NCBI GenBank assembly: GCA_910576995.1 | Contig: CAJTLC010000013.1 | Coordinates: forward strand, 29,428-93,427 | DNA from: an uncultured Ruminococcus sp. | GTDB lineage: Bacteria > Bacillota > Clostridia > Oscillospirales > Ruminococcaceae | Length of the DNA stretch: 64,000 bases | Reading direction: 5' to 3' | Part shown: in pieces, positions 42,099 to 51,121 of the stretch | Layout of the letters: every line of letters begins with the position of its first letter | Position numbering within the stretch: position 1 is the first letter of the stretch | The notes under the pieces: model-generated | Told to the model about the DNA's origin: nothing | The model's database searches: none | The model's input: only the letters and a program-made list of their open reading frames with translations | Program-made: the position numbers and the translations under genes

Positions 42099-43472
42099 TT
42101 ATCCTATCTTCGGCAGATCAGCAATAGACTTCTGAAGTTCTTCGTCGGTAGGGATATAGTCGCTCATTTTGCCGTCGTTGTATGCGGCGTAAGCGTACAT
42201 ATCGAAATAACCCGTACCCGTAAGACCGAAGAGAATCGTCTTTTCCTCGCCTGTTTCCCTGCATTTAAGGGCCTCGTCGACAGCCGCTTTGATAGCGTGG
42301 CTGCTTTCAGGAGCCGGGAGGATACCCTCGACTCTTGCAAATTTCTGAGCCGCTTCAAATACCGCTGTCTGCTCGACTGAAACGGCTTCCATAAGACCCT
42401 GATCGTAAAGTTCGGAAAGAATGGAACTCATTCCGTGATATCTCAGACCGCCGGCATGATTTGCAGAAGGCATAAATCCGCTGCCGAGAGTGTACATTTT
42501 CTGGAGAGGGCAAACTTTACCCGTATCGCAGAAATCATAAGCGTAAACGCCGCGTGTAAGGCTGGGGCATGAAGCAGGTTCAACCGCAATTATCCTGTAA
42601 TCTGCTTCGCCGCGGAGTTTTTCGCCCATAAACGGAGCGATAAGTCCGCCGAGATTCGAACCGCCGCCTGCGCAGCCTATAATAGTATCGGGCTTGATGC
42701 CGTATTTATCCATAGCGATCTTGGTTTCGAGACCGATAACGGTCTGATGCAGCAGAACCTGCGAAAGAACGCTGCCGAGGACGTAGCGATAGCCCTCGGA
42801 ACTTGTAGCGGCTTCAACGGCTTCGGAGATAGCGCAGCCGAGGCTTCCGTTGGTATCAGGGAATTCCGCAAGAATCTTTTTGCCGACTTCCGTAGTCATG
42901 GACGGAGACGGAGTAACGCTTGCGCCGTATGTGCGCATAACTTCGCGGCGGAAAGGCTTCTGCTCGTAGGATACCTTGACCATGTATACCCGGCAGTCCA
43001 GATCGAAGTACGAGCAGGCCATTGAAAGAGCCGTACCCCATTGACCTGCGCCCGTTTCGGTCGTTACGCCTTTAAGACCCTGCTTTTTTGCATAGTAAGC
43101 CTGCGCGATCGCGGAATTGAGTTTGTGGCTTCCGCTGGTGTTGTTTCCCTCGAATTTGTAGTATATTTTTGCAGGAGTATCCAGCGCTTTTTCAAGGCAG
43201 TAGGCGCGTACAAGGGGAGACGGACGGTACATTTTATAGAAATCGAGAATTTCACCGGGAATGTCGATATAAGGCGTAGTTTCGTCGAGTTCCTGCTTTA
43301 CAAGTTCGCCGCAGAATACCGCGCCCAGTTCGTCGGCAGTTACCGGTCTGCCTGTTGCGGGATTAAGCAGGGGAGCAGGCTTTTTCTTCATATCTGCGCG
43401 GACGTTGTACCACTGCTTTGGCATTTCGTCCTCCGAAAGATAGATTTTGTAAGGTATATTCTCGTTAAACAT
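42099..43472 (-). CDS. trpB: Tryptophan synthase beta-like PLP enzyme (TrpB2)
   Basis: 457 aa, longer than TrpB1 (about 400) and of the TrpB2 type: PLLNPATGRPVTADEL near the start, PSPLVRAYCLEKALDTPAKIYYKFEG, PLP lysine in NNTSGSHKLNSA, TETGAGQWGTALS, and GCAGGGSNLGGL. It joins serine with indole. No trpA or other trp gene is present, so it may salvage indole. Its promoter is 43511-43539. Confidence 0.93.
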   Translation of the reverse strand: MFNENIPYKIYLSEDEMPKQWYNVRADMKKKPAPLLNPATGRPVTADELGAVFCGELVKQELDETTPYIDIPGEILDFYKMYRPSPLVRAYCLEKALDTPAKIYYKFEGNNTSGSHKLNSAIAQAYYAKKQGLKGVTTETGAGQWGTALSMACSYFDLDCRVYMVKVSYEQKPFRREVMRTYGASVTPSPSMTTEVGKKILAEFPDTNGSLGCAISEAVEAATSSEGYRYVLGSVLSQVLLHQTVIGLETKIAMDKYGIKPDTIIGCAGGGSNLGGLIAPFMGEKLRGEADYRIIAVEPASCPSLTRGVYAYDFCDTGKVCPLQKMYTLGSGFMPSANHAGGLRYHGMSSILSELYDQGLMEAVSVEQTAVFEAAQKFARVEGILPAPESSHAIKAAVDEALKCRETGEEKTILFGLTGTGYFDMYAYAAYNDGKMSDYIPTDEELQKSIADLPKIG

Positions 43473-43510
43473 TATAATTACTCCTTATTTTAATTTTTTG
43501 GATCAATAAT

Positions 43511-43539
43511 ATTATAGCATAGATGTTCTCGTATGTCAA
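43511..43539 (-). promoter_or_regulatory. Promoter of trpB2
   Basis: Minus strand TTGACA, 17 bp, TATAAT. Confidence 0.85.
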
Positions 43540-43572
43540 TGGCATATTTAGAACAAGTTCTGAGACCTGTAT

Positions 43573-43732
43573 TATACTTGACTCTATTGCAAACTATCCA
43601 TTCATGCTGACATAAATTTCGTCTGTCTGTGTTGTCGTCGTCACCGTACGTCAGCACGCTTTCCTCCTCCTCCTTGACATACGAAATTTCTGTACAGCAT
43701 TTTCTGGACGTTTTGCAATAGAGTCAAGTATA
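43573..43732 (-). repeat. Long-hairpin element, family B, copy 2
   Basis: 160 bp with perfect end repeats TATACTTGACTCTATTGCAA (plus one more base). Apex CGTAC-GTCA-GCACG on the plus strand (43645-43658). Inverted relative to copy 1, about 83% alike by eye in the core. It lies upstream of the trpB2 promoter. AGAAC-AA-GTTCT abuts it at 43549-43560. Confidence 0.88.
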
Positions 43733-43738
43733 CATGGC

Positions 43739-43852
43739 GATGTAGGGTTGTGTAGGGTTGAAGGGTATTTTCTGTTCTATCATATAAAAAAATGAGAAAT
43801 AAAAAATATATAGTACCTGAAAAACCATGCATACCCTACATAACCCTACATC
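43739..43852. repeat. Paired TGTAGGGT octamers in inverted pairs
   Basis: TGTAGGGT at 43741 and 43751 (plus) and again at 43833-43840 and 43843-43850 on the minus strand. Octamers in each pair are 10 bp apart; the two pairs face each other over 74 bp. The 20-bp arms differ at one position. Confidence 0.75.
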
Positions 43853-43853
43853 A

Positions 43854-43873
43854 TTTTTCAGACAAGTCCTAAT
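43854..43873 (+). repeat. 20-bp direct repeat, left copy
   Basis: TTTTTCAGACAAGTCCTAAT; a 19/20 match lies at 46180-46199, so the two copies flank the two-gene RING/CPBP unit. Confidence 0.7.
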
Positions 43874-43898
43874 TTTTGCTCCTATTTTTTGTAAACTA

Positions 43899-43928
43899 TT
43901 GATTTTTCACATTCATATGTGCTATAAT
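43899..43928 (+). promoter_or_regulatory. Promoter of the RING/DUF2628-CPBP unit
   Basis: TTGATT, 18 bp, TATAAT, about 45 nt before the start. Confidence 0.7.
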
Positions 43929-43972
43929 AAGAAGTATCATGCTGTGATTATATTATCAGGAGGTTTTTTTTA

Positions 43973-44920
43973 ATGAGATATATCGGAGAAACCTGCGCTT
44001 TATGCGGACTTGCGTTTACCGAAAGCGACGATGTGGTAGTATGTCCCGAATGCGGCTCGCCCCATCATCGGAGCTGCTACAGCGCGAATAAATGCTGCGC
44101 AAAGGCGGAACTTCATGCGGAAGGCTATAAATGGCAGCGGAACACTATAAACGAAAAGATCAGCGACGCAGACGTTGAACTGTATATCGAATGTCCGCGC
44201 TGCGGCTCTCGGAATTCTGCTGAGATTGAAAGATGTATAAGATGCGGCGCGGAACTTTCGGAGAAAGAGAATGTTTCCGAAGGTGAAAATCAGACTACGG
44301 GAAATCCTTTCATAGATCAGATCATGAAGCTTGATCCAAACGAAAATATGGGCGGAATACGCCTGAAAGAAGCGGTCGGATTCGTGAGATCGAATATATT
44401 GTACTATATACCTCTGTTCCGTCAGATGTTCGCTGCGGGCAGGAAAATCTCGTTCAATATTATCTGCTTTATATTTCCGCCGATCTATTTTGCAAACAGG
44501 CGGATGTGGTCATGGGCGCTAATTACAGCCGTACTTTCCGTGCTGCTGTCAATGCCTCTGACGATAAGCTATTTTGTTGGAGCAGGTCTTGAAAGCGGCG
44601 GCATATCGCTGTTTTCACAAAGCGTGACCGACGCGGTGCTTGCAAACAGGCAGACTCTGTCAACTCTTGTGGATATCTGCAATTTCGCCGATCTCGGAAT
44701 GCGCATAGCGATGTGCCTGTTCGGAAATTATATTTACTATAAATTCATGATAAAGTCAGTCAAGCGGATAAAAGCTGTCGCAGGCGACGACGCGCCCGCT
44801 TATCTTGTTCGCGCCGGCGGAGTCAGACCGCTGAATTCGCTGCTTATAATAATTTTGATGTTTGCTATGACGATGATATCTATTTTAGCCGCTCAGTATC
44901 TGTTGGAAGCGCTTTTGTAA
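43973..44920 (+). CDS. RING-like zinc finger and zinc ribbon membrane protein (DUF2628-like)
   Basis: 315 aa. Residues 8-38 carry a treble of Cys/His, CALCGLAFTESDDVVVCPEC..PHHRSC, like prokaryotic RING family 1. A zinc ribbon follows at about 78-100 (CPRCGSRNSAEIERCIRCG). Residues 135-315 contain membrane segments of the DUF2628 type (SFNIICFIFPPIYFANRRMW). Zinc heads face the cytoplasm. It is 13 bp before a CPBP protease gene, a pairing that suggests joint action, though the role is unknown. Confidence 0.8.
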   Translation: MRYIGETCALCGLAFTESDDVVVCPECGSPHHRSCYSANKCCAKAELHAEGYKWQRNTINEKISDADVELYIECPRCGSRNSAEIERCIRCGAELSEKENVSEGENQTTGNPFIDQIMKLDPNENMGGIRLKEAVGFVRSNILYYIPLFRQMFAAGRKISFNIICFIFPPIYFANRRMWSWALITAVLSVLLSMPLTISYFVGAGLESGGISLFSQSVTDAVLANRQTLSTLVDICNFADLGMRIAMCLFGNYIYYKFMIKSVKRIKAVAGDDAPAYLVRAGGVRPLNSLLIIILMFAMTMISILAAQYLLEALL

Positions 44921-44933
44921 TAAGGAGAGAAAA

Positions 44934-46121
44934 ATGGACGAATTTATAAACACGGATGAGCGCAATGCCGAGTCTGCCGCGCTTAATCATGAGATATACG
45001 AGCTGACAAAACGGCTGAACGAAAAAGAAGCGGAGTGCGCCGCCCTTATGACCGCCGATCCAGCCGATCCTTTCAGCAATCCCACGGAATATAAAGGTTT
45101 CGGCGGCGATTACAGAAAAATACAGCCGCGTCTCGGAACAAGGGGATATAAACTTCCGCTTGAACCCGATCACGCCGAAAAAAAGGCTGTCCGGCGTTAT
45201 TATTCGATCGGCGGATGGTGCATGATCTTCCAGTTTTTAATGTCGTTCGGCGCGTCGGTAGTGCTTATGAACGTCATTATGGCGGTTCTTCAGACGCTTT
45301 ATCCTGACGCAGGATTTGAAGCGTTATATGACTATATGCGCGGTTCTTCAATACTTGTATCGCTGAATATGGTGGTGTATCTCGTATGCAACGTGCTGAA
45401 TTCGTTTATAGGTATGAAATGGGCGGGAGTGAAAGTTTCGTCGCTGATACATACCAGGAATTTCAGCGTTGGAAAGGCTGTGCAGTATTGCCTTGCCGCT
45501 CTCTTCATATGGGTGATATCGATATATGCCGCCACCGGAATAAACGATGTTTTCAGCAAATACGGGATAGATACGATGGTAGATCAGACGGGACTCGGAG
45601 AATCTGCTCTGGGATTCGTCGCCACTATAATTTACACCTGCGTGATTGCTCCTGTCACCGAGGAATTACTGTTCCGCGGAATGCTCCTGCGAGTTCTTTC
45701 AAAGGCTAATCAGCGTTTTGCGATAATAGCGACCGCAGTTTTCTTCGGGCTTGCACACGGCAATATACCGCAGTTTCTGCTGGCATTCCTGCTGGGCGTC
45801 TTTCTTGCGCATATCACCATGAAGCATGATTCGATAATTCCAAGCATTATCGTTCATATTTTTATCAATTCATTTTCGACCGTATTTTCATCGCTTGCGG
45901 ACGCAAACAACGTTGTTCTTATCATGGCGACTTTGGGGTTGTTTGCCGCGGCGATACTGGGAATGATAATGCTTCTGGTATTTCATGGAGAAAACAAGCT
46001 GCCTGCGGCTACTCCTGAGCAGAGCAGGCGCGGAATTGCCATTGCTTCCGGTTCAGTGCCGTTTATTATTGCTCTCGTAATAGATATCGGGTATATGATA
46101 TACGTTTTGACGGCCAATTAA
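44934..46121 (+). CDS. CPBP-family intramembrane metalloprotease
   Basis: 395 aa, eight or so membrane segments. CAAX/CPBP motifs are in order: EELLFRG (about 243), FFGLAHGN (about 270), HIFINS (about 308). The N-terminal 85 residues are hydrophilic. Members cleave prenyl or other membrane substrates or protect against bacteriocins; the substrate here is unknown. Confidence 0.92.
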   Translation: MDEFINTDERNAESAALNHEIYELTKRLNEKEAECAALMTADPADPFSNPTEYKGFGGDYRKIQPRLGTRGYKLPLEPDHAEKKAVRRYYSIGGWCMIFQFLMSFGASVVLMNVIMAVLQTLYPDAGFEALYDYMRGSSILVSLNMVVYLVCNVLNSFIGMKWAGVKVSSLIHTRNFSVGKAVQYCLAALFIWVISIYAATGINDVFSKYGIDTMVDQTGLGESALGFVATIIYTCVIAPVTEELLFRGMLLRVLSKANQRFAIIATAVFFGLAHGNIPQFLLAFLLGVFLAHITMKHDSIIPSIIVHIFINSFSTVFSSLADANNVVLIMATLGLFAAAILGMIMLLVFHGENKLPAATPEQSRRGIAIASGSVPFIIALVIDIGYMIYVLTAN

Positions 46122-46132
46122 GAGTATGAAAA

Positions 46133-46175
46133 AGCTGCCGCGCTGATTTTACAGTGCGGCAGCTATAATTTTTGT
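46133..46175 (+). terminator. Terminator after the CPBP gene
   Basis: AGCTGCCGC/GCGGCAGCT stem, followed by ATAATTTTTG. Confidence 0.8.
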
Positions 46176-46179
46176 CAGT

Positions 46180-46199
46180 TTTTTCAAACAAGTCCTAAT
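46180..46199 (+). repeat. 20-bp direct repeat, right copy
   Basis: TTTTTCAAACAAGTCCTAAT; one mismatch to 43854-43873. Confidence 0.7.
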
Positions 46200-46234
46200 C
46201 ATTGATCAGGATTTTCATCGGATTGATATTACAT

Positions 46235-46747
46235 TCAATTCTGATCAAGAATATCTTTTTGCGCATTTACTGCATTCTTGCCGAGAGCCGGGGAATTCTT
46301 CAAAGTCTGCTGAAGCTTGTCCTTAGTCTGTCTGATATCTTCGAGCGATCTCTTGTGTGAATTTTCGGCGTCGTTGAGCATTTTTGCAACAGAAAGCGCT
46401 GCGGATTTCTGTAGCTGAGCGGCGGAATCCTGCGCCTTGCGGAGAATATCGATAGCTTTTTGTTTTGCTTCGGCAATTATTGCCTCGCGTGAAACGATCT
46501 GAGCGGCTCGTTCTTCGGCTTTTCTGATAACGCCTTCGGCATTTATTTTGGCTTCGTTGAGAATGCGCTGACAATCAAATTCGATCTTCTTGGCTTCTTT
46601 AAGTTCGTGAGGCATATTAAGCCGAATATCGTTAATAAGTTCGCGCATACGTTCGCCGTCGATTATCTTTTTATGCGACACAAAGGGAACAGACGCCGAT
46701 TTATCAAGCAGTTCGTCCATTTCGTCAAGAATTTCATCAATATTCAT
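46235..46747 (-). CDS. Coiled-coil protein, V-ATPase subunit E/H-like
   Basis: 170 aa, almost wholly helical with a long Ala/Glu/Lys/Gln-rich coiled coil (residues 45-150: RILNEAKINAEGVIRKAEER). Resembles the stalk-like proteins often annotated as ATPase subunit H or cell-division DivIVA-like factors. It is next to coaD, as in many Clostridia. Function unknown; not part of an ATPase operon here. Confidence 0.7.
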   Translation of the reverse strand: MNIDEILDEMDELLDKSASVPFVSHKKIIDGERMRELINDIRLNMPHELKEAKKIEFDCQRILNEAKINAEGVIRKAEERAAQIVSREAIIAEAKQKAIDILRKAQDSAAQLQKSAALSVAKMLNDAENSHKRSLEDIRQTKDKLQQTLKNSPALGKNAVNAQKDILDQN

Positions 46748-46832
46748 AATTTAACCTCTTTCTTTTGTCATACTCGCCGTTGTTTCCTGTTCGGAATGCT
46801 GAAATAAATATAGATGAGTATACGGAAAATTT

Positions 46833-47318
46833 TTATTTTATAAGTCTCCGCTGTATATCATCGAGTATCGTTTCGGGAACAAAATGGCTTATATCGCCGC
46901 CAAAATACGCGATCTGCTTGACCACGCTGGAACTGAGATACATATTTTCGGCGGTGGTGGTAAGAAATACCGTTTCCGCGCCTGAATAGAGTTTTTTATT
47001 TGCAAGAGCCATCTGAAATTCGTATTCAAAATCGCTTACCGCACGAAGTCCTTTTACAATGGCGATCGCGCCGACATTTTTTACGTAATCGGCAAGAAGC
47101 CCGTCCAGTATATCTATCACTACATTATCAAGACCGCGCGTTACGGATTCGATCATTATCATGCGCTCCGTCGCCGTAAAGCTGGGCTGCGATTTTCCTG
47201 CATTTCGGGAGATAAGTACGATAACCTTGTCAAAAAGTCTGGAAGCCCTTGTTATGATATCGAGATGACCGAGCGTAACAGGGTCGAAGCTTCCGGGACA
47301 TACGGCTATTCTTCTCAA
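46833..47318 (-). CDS. coaD: Phosphopantetheine adenylyltransferase
   Basis: 161 aa from a TTG start with AAAGGAGG 8 nt upstream (a longer frame exists but lacks a ribosome site). Seen: AVCPGSFDPVTLGHLDIITRA (T/HxGH nucleotidyl transfer motif), KGLRAVSDFEYEFQMA, and TTTAENMYLSSSVVKQIA. It makes dephospho-CoA, the fourth step of CoA synthesis. Length is standard. Confidence 0.95.
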   Translation of the reverse strand: MRRIAVCPGSFDPVTLGHLDIITRASRLFDKVIVLISRNAGKSQPSFTATERMIMIESVTRGLDNVVIDILDGLLADYVKNVGAIAIVKGLRAVSDFEYEFQMALANKKLYSGAETVFLTTTAENMYLSSSVVKQIAYFGGDISHFVPETILDDIQRRLIK

Positions 47319-47500
47319 CTTTATCTCCTCCTTTATCAAATTTGTTTCAATAACATATATTATAACCGATATTTTACCGTTTGTCAAGCTAAAATTGCAC
47401 TGCCTAATCACCATTTTTATTTTAAATCCATATAATGAAGCGTGAAGCAATATCATCACAATTTGAAAATGCAGCTGCGCTATGCAGAATGGAGAACATT

Positions 47501-48364
47501 ATGAAAAATAAAATAAAGATACTTATTGCAGGCGGCGATATGAGGCAGATTTTTTGCGCTGAAAAACTTTCCCGAAAATATGATATATGCGTCGTAGGAT
47601 TTGATGACGAATATATCACGGACAGATTATCTCCGTATAAAAATAATAGCGGCTCTGAAAAATTCGACTGCGTAATATTGCCGGTAATGCCTTTCGATGA
47701 AGTCGGAAATATAAATTCTCCCTGTTTTTCCGGGAAATTAACGACTGCAAAAATATATTCCATGCTGAAAAAAAACGCTGTCGTATTCGTTGGAAACGAC
47801 GATAAGCGAATATGGGAAAAATTCCCCGAAACGGCAGTCGTCAATTATATGAGCCGCGAGGAACTTTGTCTGAAAAACGCCATCCCTACTGCTGAAGGAG
47901 CGGTTATGACGGCGATACGCGAACTGCCTGTAACGCTGAACGGCTCGTCGATCCTGATAGTCGGAGCGGGCAGAATAGGTACGGCGCTGACCATGATCTT
48001 GAAAGGCTTCGGAGCAGATGTAACTCTGGCTGTGCGAAACGGCAGAGGCGTAGCAAAGTCACGGATTCTGGGCGTAAAATCAGTACTTACAAAGGAAATG
48101 GGCAGCGATTATGCTCTTGTTTTCAACACCGTCCCCGAATTGATCTTCGATCGCGAAAGACTTTTCGGATTCGATAAAAATACGCTGTTTATCGACCTTG
48201 CTTCGCGTCCCGGCGGAATTGATTTTGACGGCGCGGCGGAACTGGGGCGAAAGGTTATATGGGCGCAGGGACTTCCGGGAAAAACCGCTCCAGTAACGGC
48301 AGGAGAATTCGTTGCCGAAACTGTAAGCGGCATACTTGATGAAAGGAGCGAAAGCTGTGAGTGA
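47501..48364 (+). CDS. dpaA: Dipicolinate synthase subunit A
   Basis: 287 aa from the ATG 6 nt after GGAG. Rossmann domain with ILIAGGDMRQIFCAEKLS at the N-terminus, and a second nucleotide site ILIVGAGRIGTALTMILKGFGADVTLAVRN (about 150-180). DpaA/SpoVFA with DpaB makes dipicolinic acid in the mother cell during sporulation. It overlaps dpaB by 8 bp. Confidence 0.92.
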   Translation: MKNKIKILIAGGDMRQIFCAEKLSRKYDICVVGFDDEYITDRLSPYKNNSGSEKFDCVILPVMPFDEVGNINSPCFSGKLTTAKIYSMLKKNAVVFVGNDDKRIWEKFPETAVVNYMSREELCLKNAIPTAEGAVMTAIRELPVTLNGSSILIVGAGRIGTALTMILKGFGADVTLAVRNGRGVAKSRILGVKSVLTKEMGSDYALVFNTVPELIFDRERLFGFDKNTLFIDLASRPGGIDFDGAAELGRKVIWAQGLPGKTAPVTAGEFVAETVSGILDERSESCE

Positions 48365-48962
48365 AAGCTTGAAAGGAATAAAAGTCGGATTCGCGATGAC
48401 AGGCTCGTTCTGCACGTTTGAACGTTGTTTCAGACAGGCAGAGAAGCTTCGCGAAATGGGCGCGGAGATCATACCCGTGATGTCAGAGAATGCAGCGAAG
48501 TTTTCAACACGTTTCGGCACGTATGTTGAAAACTTGGAGAAGATGAAAACAATATCCGGAAGAGACGTGATAACGAGTATTTCCGACGCAGAACCTATCG
48601 GACCTCGTTCTATGACTGATATAATGGTCGTCGCGCCGTGTACTTCGAATACCGCCGCAAAGCTGGCTAACGGTATTACGGATACAGCCGTAACAATGGC
48701 GGTAAAATCTCATCTCCGCAGCGGAAAGCCCGTAGTGCTTGCGATAGCCTCCAACGATTCGCTGCTCGGTTCGGCGAAAAATATAGGCGAATTGTTCAAC
48801 CGCAAGAATTATTATTTCGTGCCGATGCTTCAGGATGATATAAAATTAAAGCCAGCGTCGCTTGTTGCAGAATTTGAAATGATACCGCAGGCTGTCAAAG
48901 CGGCATTTGAGGGAATCCAACTAAGACCGATCATCTACAGTTCGGAAAAATTTGCGGAATAG
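48357..48962 (+). CDS. dpaB: Dipicolinate synthase subunit B (flavoprotein)
   Basis: 201 aa, starting at GTG 8 nt after GGAG inside the end of dpaA. Flavoprotein/HFCD fold: VGFAMTGSFCTFERCF, VVAPCTSNTAAKLANGITDTAVTMAVKSHLR, VLAIASNDSLLGSAKNI. It partners DpaA. Confidence 0.93.
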   Translation: MSESLKGIKVGFAMTGSFCTFERCFRQAEKLREMGAEIIPVMSENAAKFSTRFGTYVENLEKMKTISGRDVITSISDAEPIGPRSMTDIMVVAPCTSNTAAKLANGITDTAVTMAVKSHLRSGKPVVLAIASNDSLLGSAKNIGELFNRKNYYFVPMLQDDIKLKPASLVAEFEMIPQAVKAAFEGIQLRPIIYSSEKFAE

Positions 48963-49079
48963 CTTGTGCAGTGATTACTAATAATATTTTCAAAATCAAA
49001 ATGTTTTGTGCATAATTCTGAAAATTTTGGAAATTTTAAAATAGTACTTGATTTATTGGAAAAAGGTGGTAAAATAATA

Positions 49080-49106
49080 TTAGCACTCAAAGAGATAGAG
49101 TGCTAA
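49080..49106. promoter_or_regulatory. CIRCE operator of groESL
   Basis: TTAGCACTC-9 nt-GAGTGCTAA, perfect. A likely promoter TTGATT..16 bp..TAAAAT ends just upstream. It is the binding site of the HrcA repressor. Confidence 0.95.
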
Positions 49107-49174
49107 TAAAACGGTTAATTTTAAGAATCTGATCTCAGATTTGAGAACAGATTCAAAAACAGGAGGTATATATC

Positions 49175-49447
49175 ATGACTATCAAACCCTTACAGGACAG
49201 AGTTGTCTGCAAAATGACTGAAGCTGAAGAGACTACAAAAAGCGGCATTATCCTTTCGGGCAGCGCTAAGGAGAAGCCTGAAGTCGCTGAGGTCGTTGAG
49301 GTAGGCCCCGGAACTTCCGATGTTAAAATGGAGGTAAAGAAAGGCGATAAGATCCTCATTTCCAAATATTCAGGCACTAATGTTAAGCTCGAAGGCACGG
49401 AATATATCATCGTTCGCATGGAAGATATTCTCGCAGTCGTAGACTGA
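49175..49447 (+). CDS. groES: Co-chaperonin GroES
   Basis: 90 aa. TIKPLQDRVVCKMTEAEETTKSGIIL with mobile loop, and VGPGTSDVKMEVKKGDKILISKYSGTNVKLEG. Caps the GroEL chamber. AGGAGG start. CIRCE upstream indicates heat induction. Confidence 0.97.
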   Translation: MTIKPLQDRVVCKMTEAEETTKSGIILSGSAKEKPEVAEVVEVGPGTSDVKMEVKKGDKILISKYSGTNVKLEGTEYIIVRMEDILAVVD

Positions 49448-49481
49448 TGTGAACAAAAAATTATAAAAGGAGATATTTACT

Positions 49482-51110
49482 ATGGCAAAGGATATTAAAT
49501 ACGGCGAAGACGCAAGAAAATCACTTCAGGCAGGTATTGACAAGCTTGCCGATACTGTAAGGATCACAATGGGTCCGAAGGGCAGAAATGTCGTTCTTGA
49601 CAAGAAATTCGGCGCTCCGCTTATCACTAACGACGGCGTTACGATCGCTAAGGATATCGAGCTTGAAGACGCTTTTGAGAATATGGGCGCGCAGCTTGTT
49701 AAGGAAGTTGCCACAAAGACAAACGACGCAGCAGGCGACGGTACTACCACAGCTACTCTTCTTGCTCAGACGATCGTTCGCGAGGGTATGAAGAATATCG
49801 CGGCAGGCGCAAATCCTATGGTTCTTAAAAAGGGTATCGCCAAGGCTGTAGATACTGCGGTAAAGGCTATCGTTGACAATTCCAAGGCTGTTGAGGGTAC
49901 GGAGGATATCGCAAGAGTAGGCACTGTTTCTTCTGCCGATGAAAACGTCGGAAAGCTTATTGCAGAGGCTATGGAAAAGGTTACTGCTGACGGCGTTATC
50001 ACCATTGAAGAGAGCAAGACTGCTGAAACTTACAGCGAAGTAGTTGAGGGTATGCAGTTTGACCGCGGATATATTTCACCTTACATGGTTACTGATACCG
50101 ATAAGATGGAAGCCGTTTACGACGACGCATTCGTGCTTATTACAGATAAGAAGATCTCTTCCATTCAGGAAATTCTTCCCCTTCTCGAGCAGATCGTAAA
50201 GATGGGCAAGAAGCTTGTTATCATTGCAGAGGACGTAGAGGGCGAGGCTCTTACTACTATCATCCTTAACAACCTCCGCGGAACGTTCAAGGTTGCGGCT
50301 GTAAAGGCTCCCGGATTCGGCGACAGACGCAAGGAGATGCTCAAGGATATCGCTGTTCTTACAGGCGGCGAAGTTATCACGAGCGATCTCGGTCTTGAAC
50401 TCAGCGAGACTACTATCGACCAGCTTGGTATGGCTAAGCAGATCGTTATCCTGAAAGAGAATACTATCATCGTTGACGGTGCAGGAGATAAGGACGCTAT
50501 CAAGTCGAGAGTTGCTCAGATACGTGCTTCTATCGAGACTACGACTTCCGATTTTGACCGCGAAAAGCTTCAGGAAAGACTTGCCAAGCTTGCAGGCGGC
50601 GTAGCCGTTATCAAGGTAGGAGCTGCAACTGAAATCGAAATGAAGGAAAAGAAGCTTCGCATTGAGGACGCTCTCGCAGCTACAAAGGCTGCTGTTGAAG
50701 AGGGAATCGTTGCAGGCGGCGGTACTGCGTATATTAACGCTATTCCCGTTGTTGAAAAGATGATACCAAGTCTTGACGGCGATGAAAAGACAGGTGCAAA
50801 GATTATTCTTAAGGCTCTTGAAGCGCCCGTTCGTCAGATCGCTGAAAACGCAGGTCTTGAGGGCAGCGTTATCGTTGATAAGATTCGCCGTTCACGCAAG
50901 GTTGGCTACGGCTTCGACGCTTACAACGAAGTTTATACAGACATGATCCCAGCAGGTATCGTTGATCCTACTAAGGTTACGAGAAGCGCGCTCCAGAATG
51001 CGGCTTCCGTTGCGGCTATGGTTCTTACTACAGAGAGCCTTGTTGCTGATCTTCCCGAGGAAAATCCCGCTCCTGCAATGCCCGCAGGCGGAATGGGCGG
51101 TATGTATTAA
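49482..51110 (+). CDS. groEL: Chaperonin GroEL
   Basis: 542 aa, full length, with GDGTTTATLLAQ (ATP site), EGMQFDRGYISPYM, and the C-terminal GGMGGMY. It folds proteins with GroES. Codon use is shifted toward CTT, AAG, GCT like pckG, consistent with high expression. Confidence 0.98.
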   Translation: MAKDIKYGEDARKSLQAGIDKLADTVRITMGPKGRNVVLDKKFGAPLITNDGVTIAKDIELEDAFENMGAQLVKEVATKTNDAAGDGTTTATLLAQTIVREGMKNIAAGANPMVLKKGIAKAVDTAVKAIVDNSKAVEGTEDIARVGTVSSADENVGKLIAEAMEKVTADGVITIEESKTAETYSEVVEGMQFDRGYISPYMVTDTDKMEAVYDDAFVLITDKKISSIQEILPLLEQIVKMGKKLVIIAEDVEGEALTTIILNNLRGTFKVAAVKAPGFGDRRKEMLKDIAVLTGGEVITSDLGLELSETTIDQLGMAKQIVILKENTIIVDGAGDKDAIKSRVAQIRASIETTTSDFDREKLQERLAKLAGGVAVIKVGAATEIEMKEKKLRIEDALAATKAAVEEGIVAGGGTAYINAIPVVEKMIPSLDGDEKTGAKIILKALEAPVRQIAENAGLEGSVIVDKIRRSRKVGYGFDAYNEVYTDMIPAGIVDPTKVTRSALQNAASVAAMVLTTESLVADLPEENPAPAMPAGGMGGMY

Positions 51111-51121
51111 TATAATCGCTA

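Noticed and set aside
43739..43852. CRISPR-like array
   Set aside because: Only two short pairs in inverted orientation, no regular direct repeats with unique spacers.
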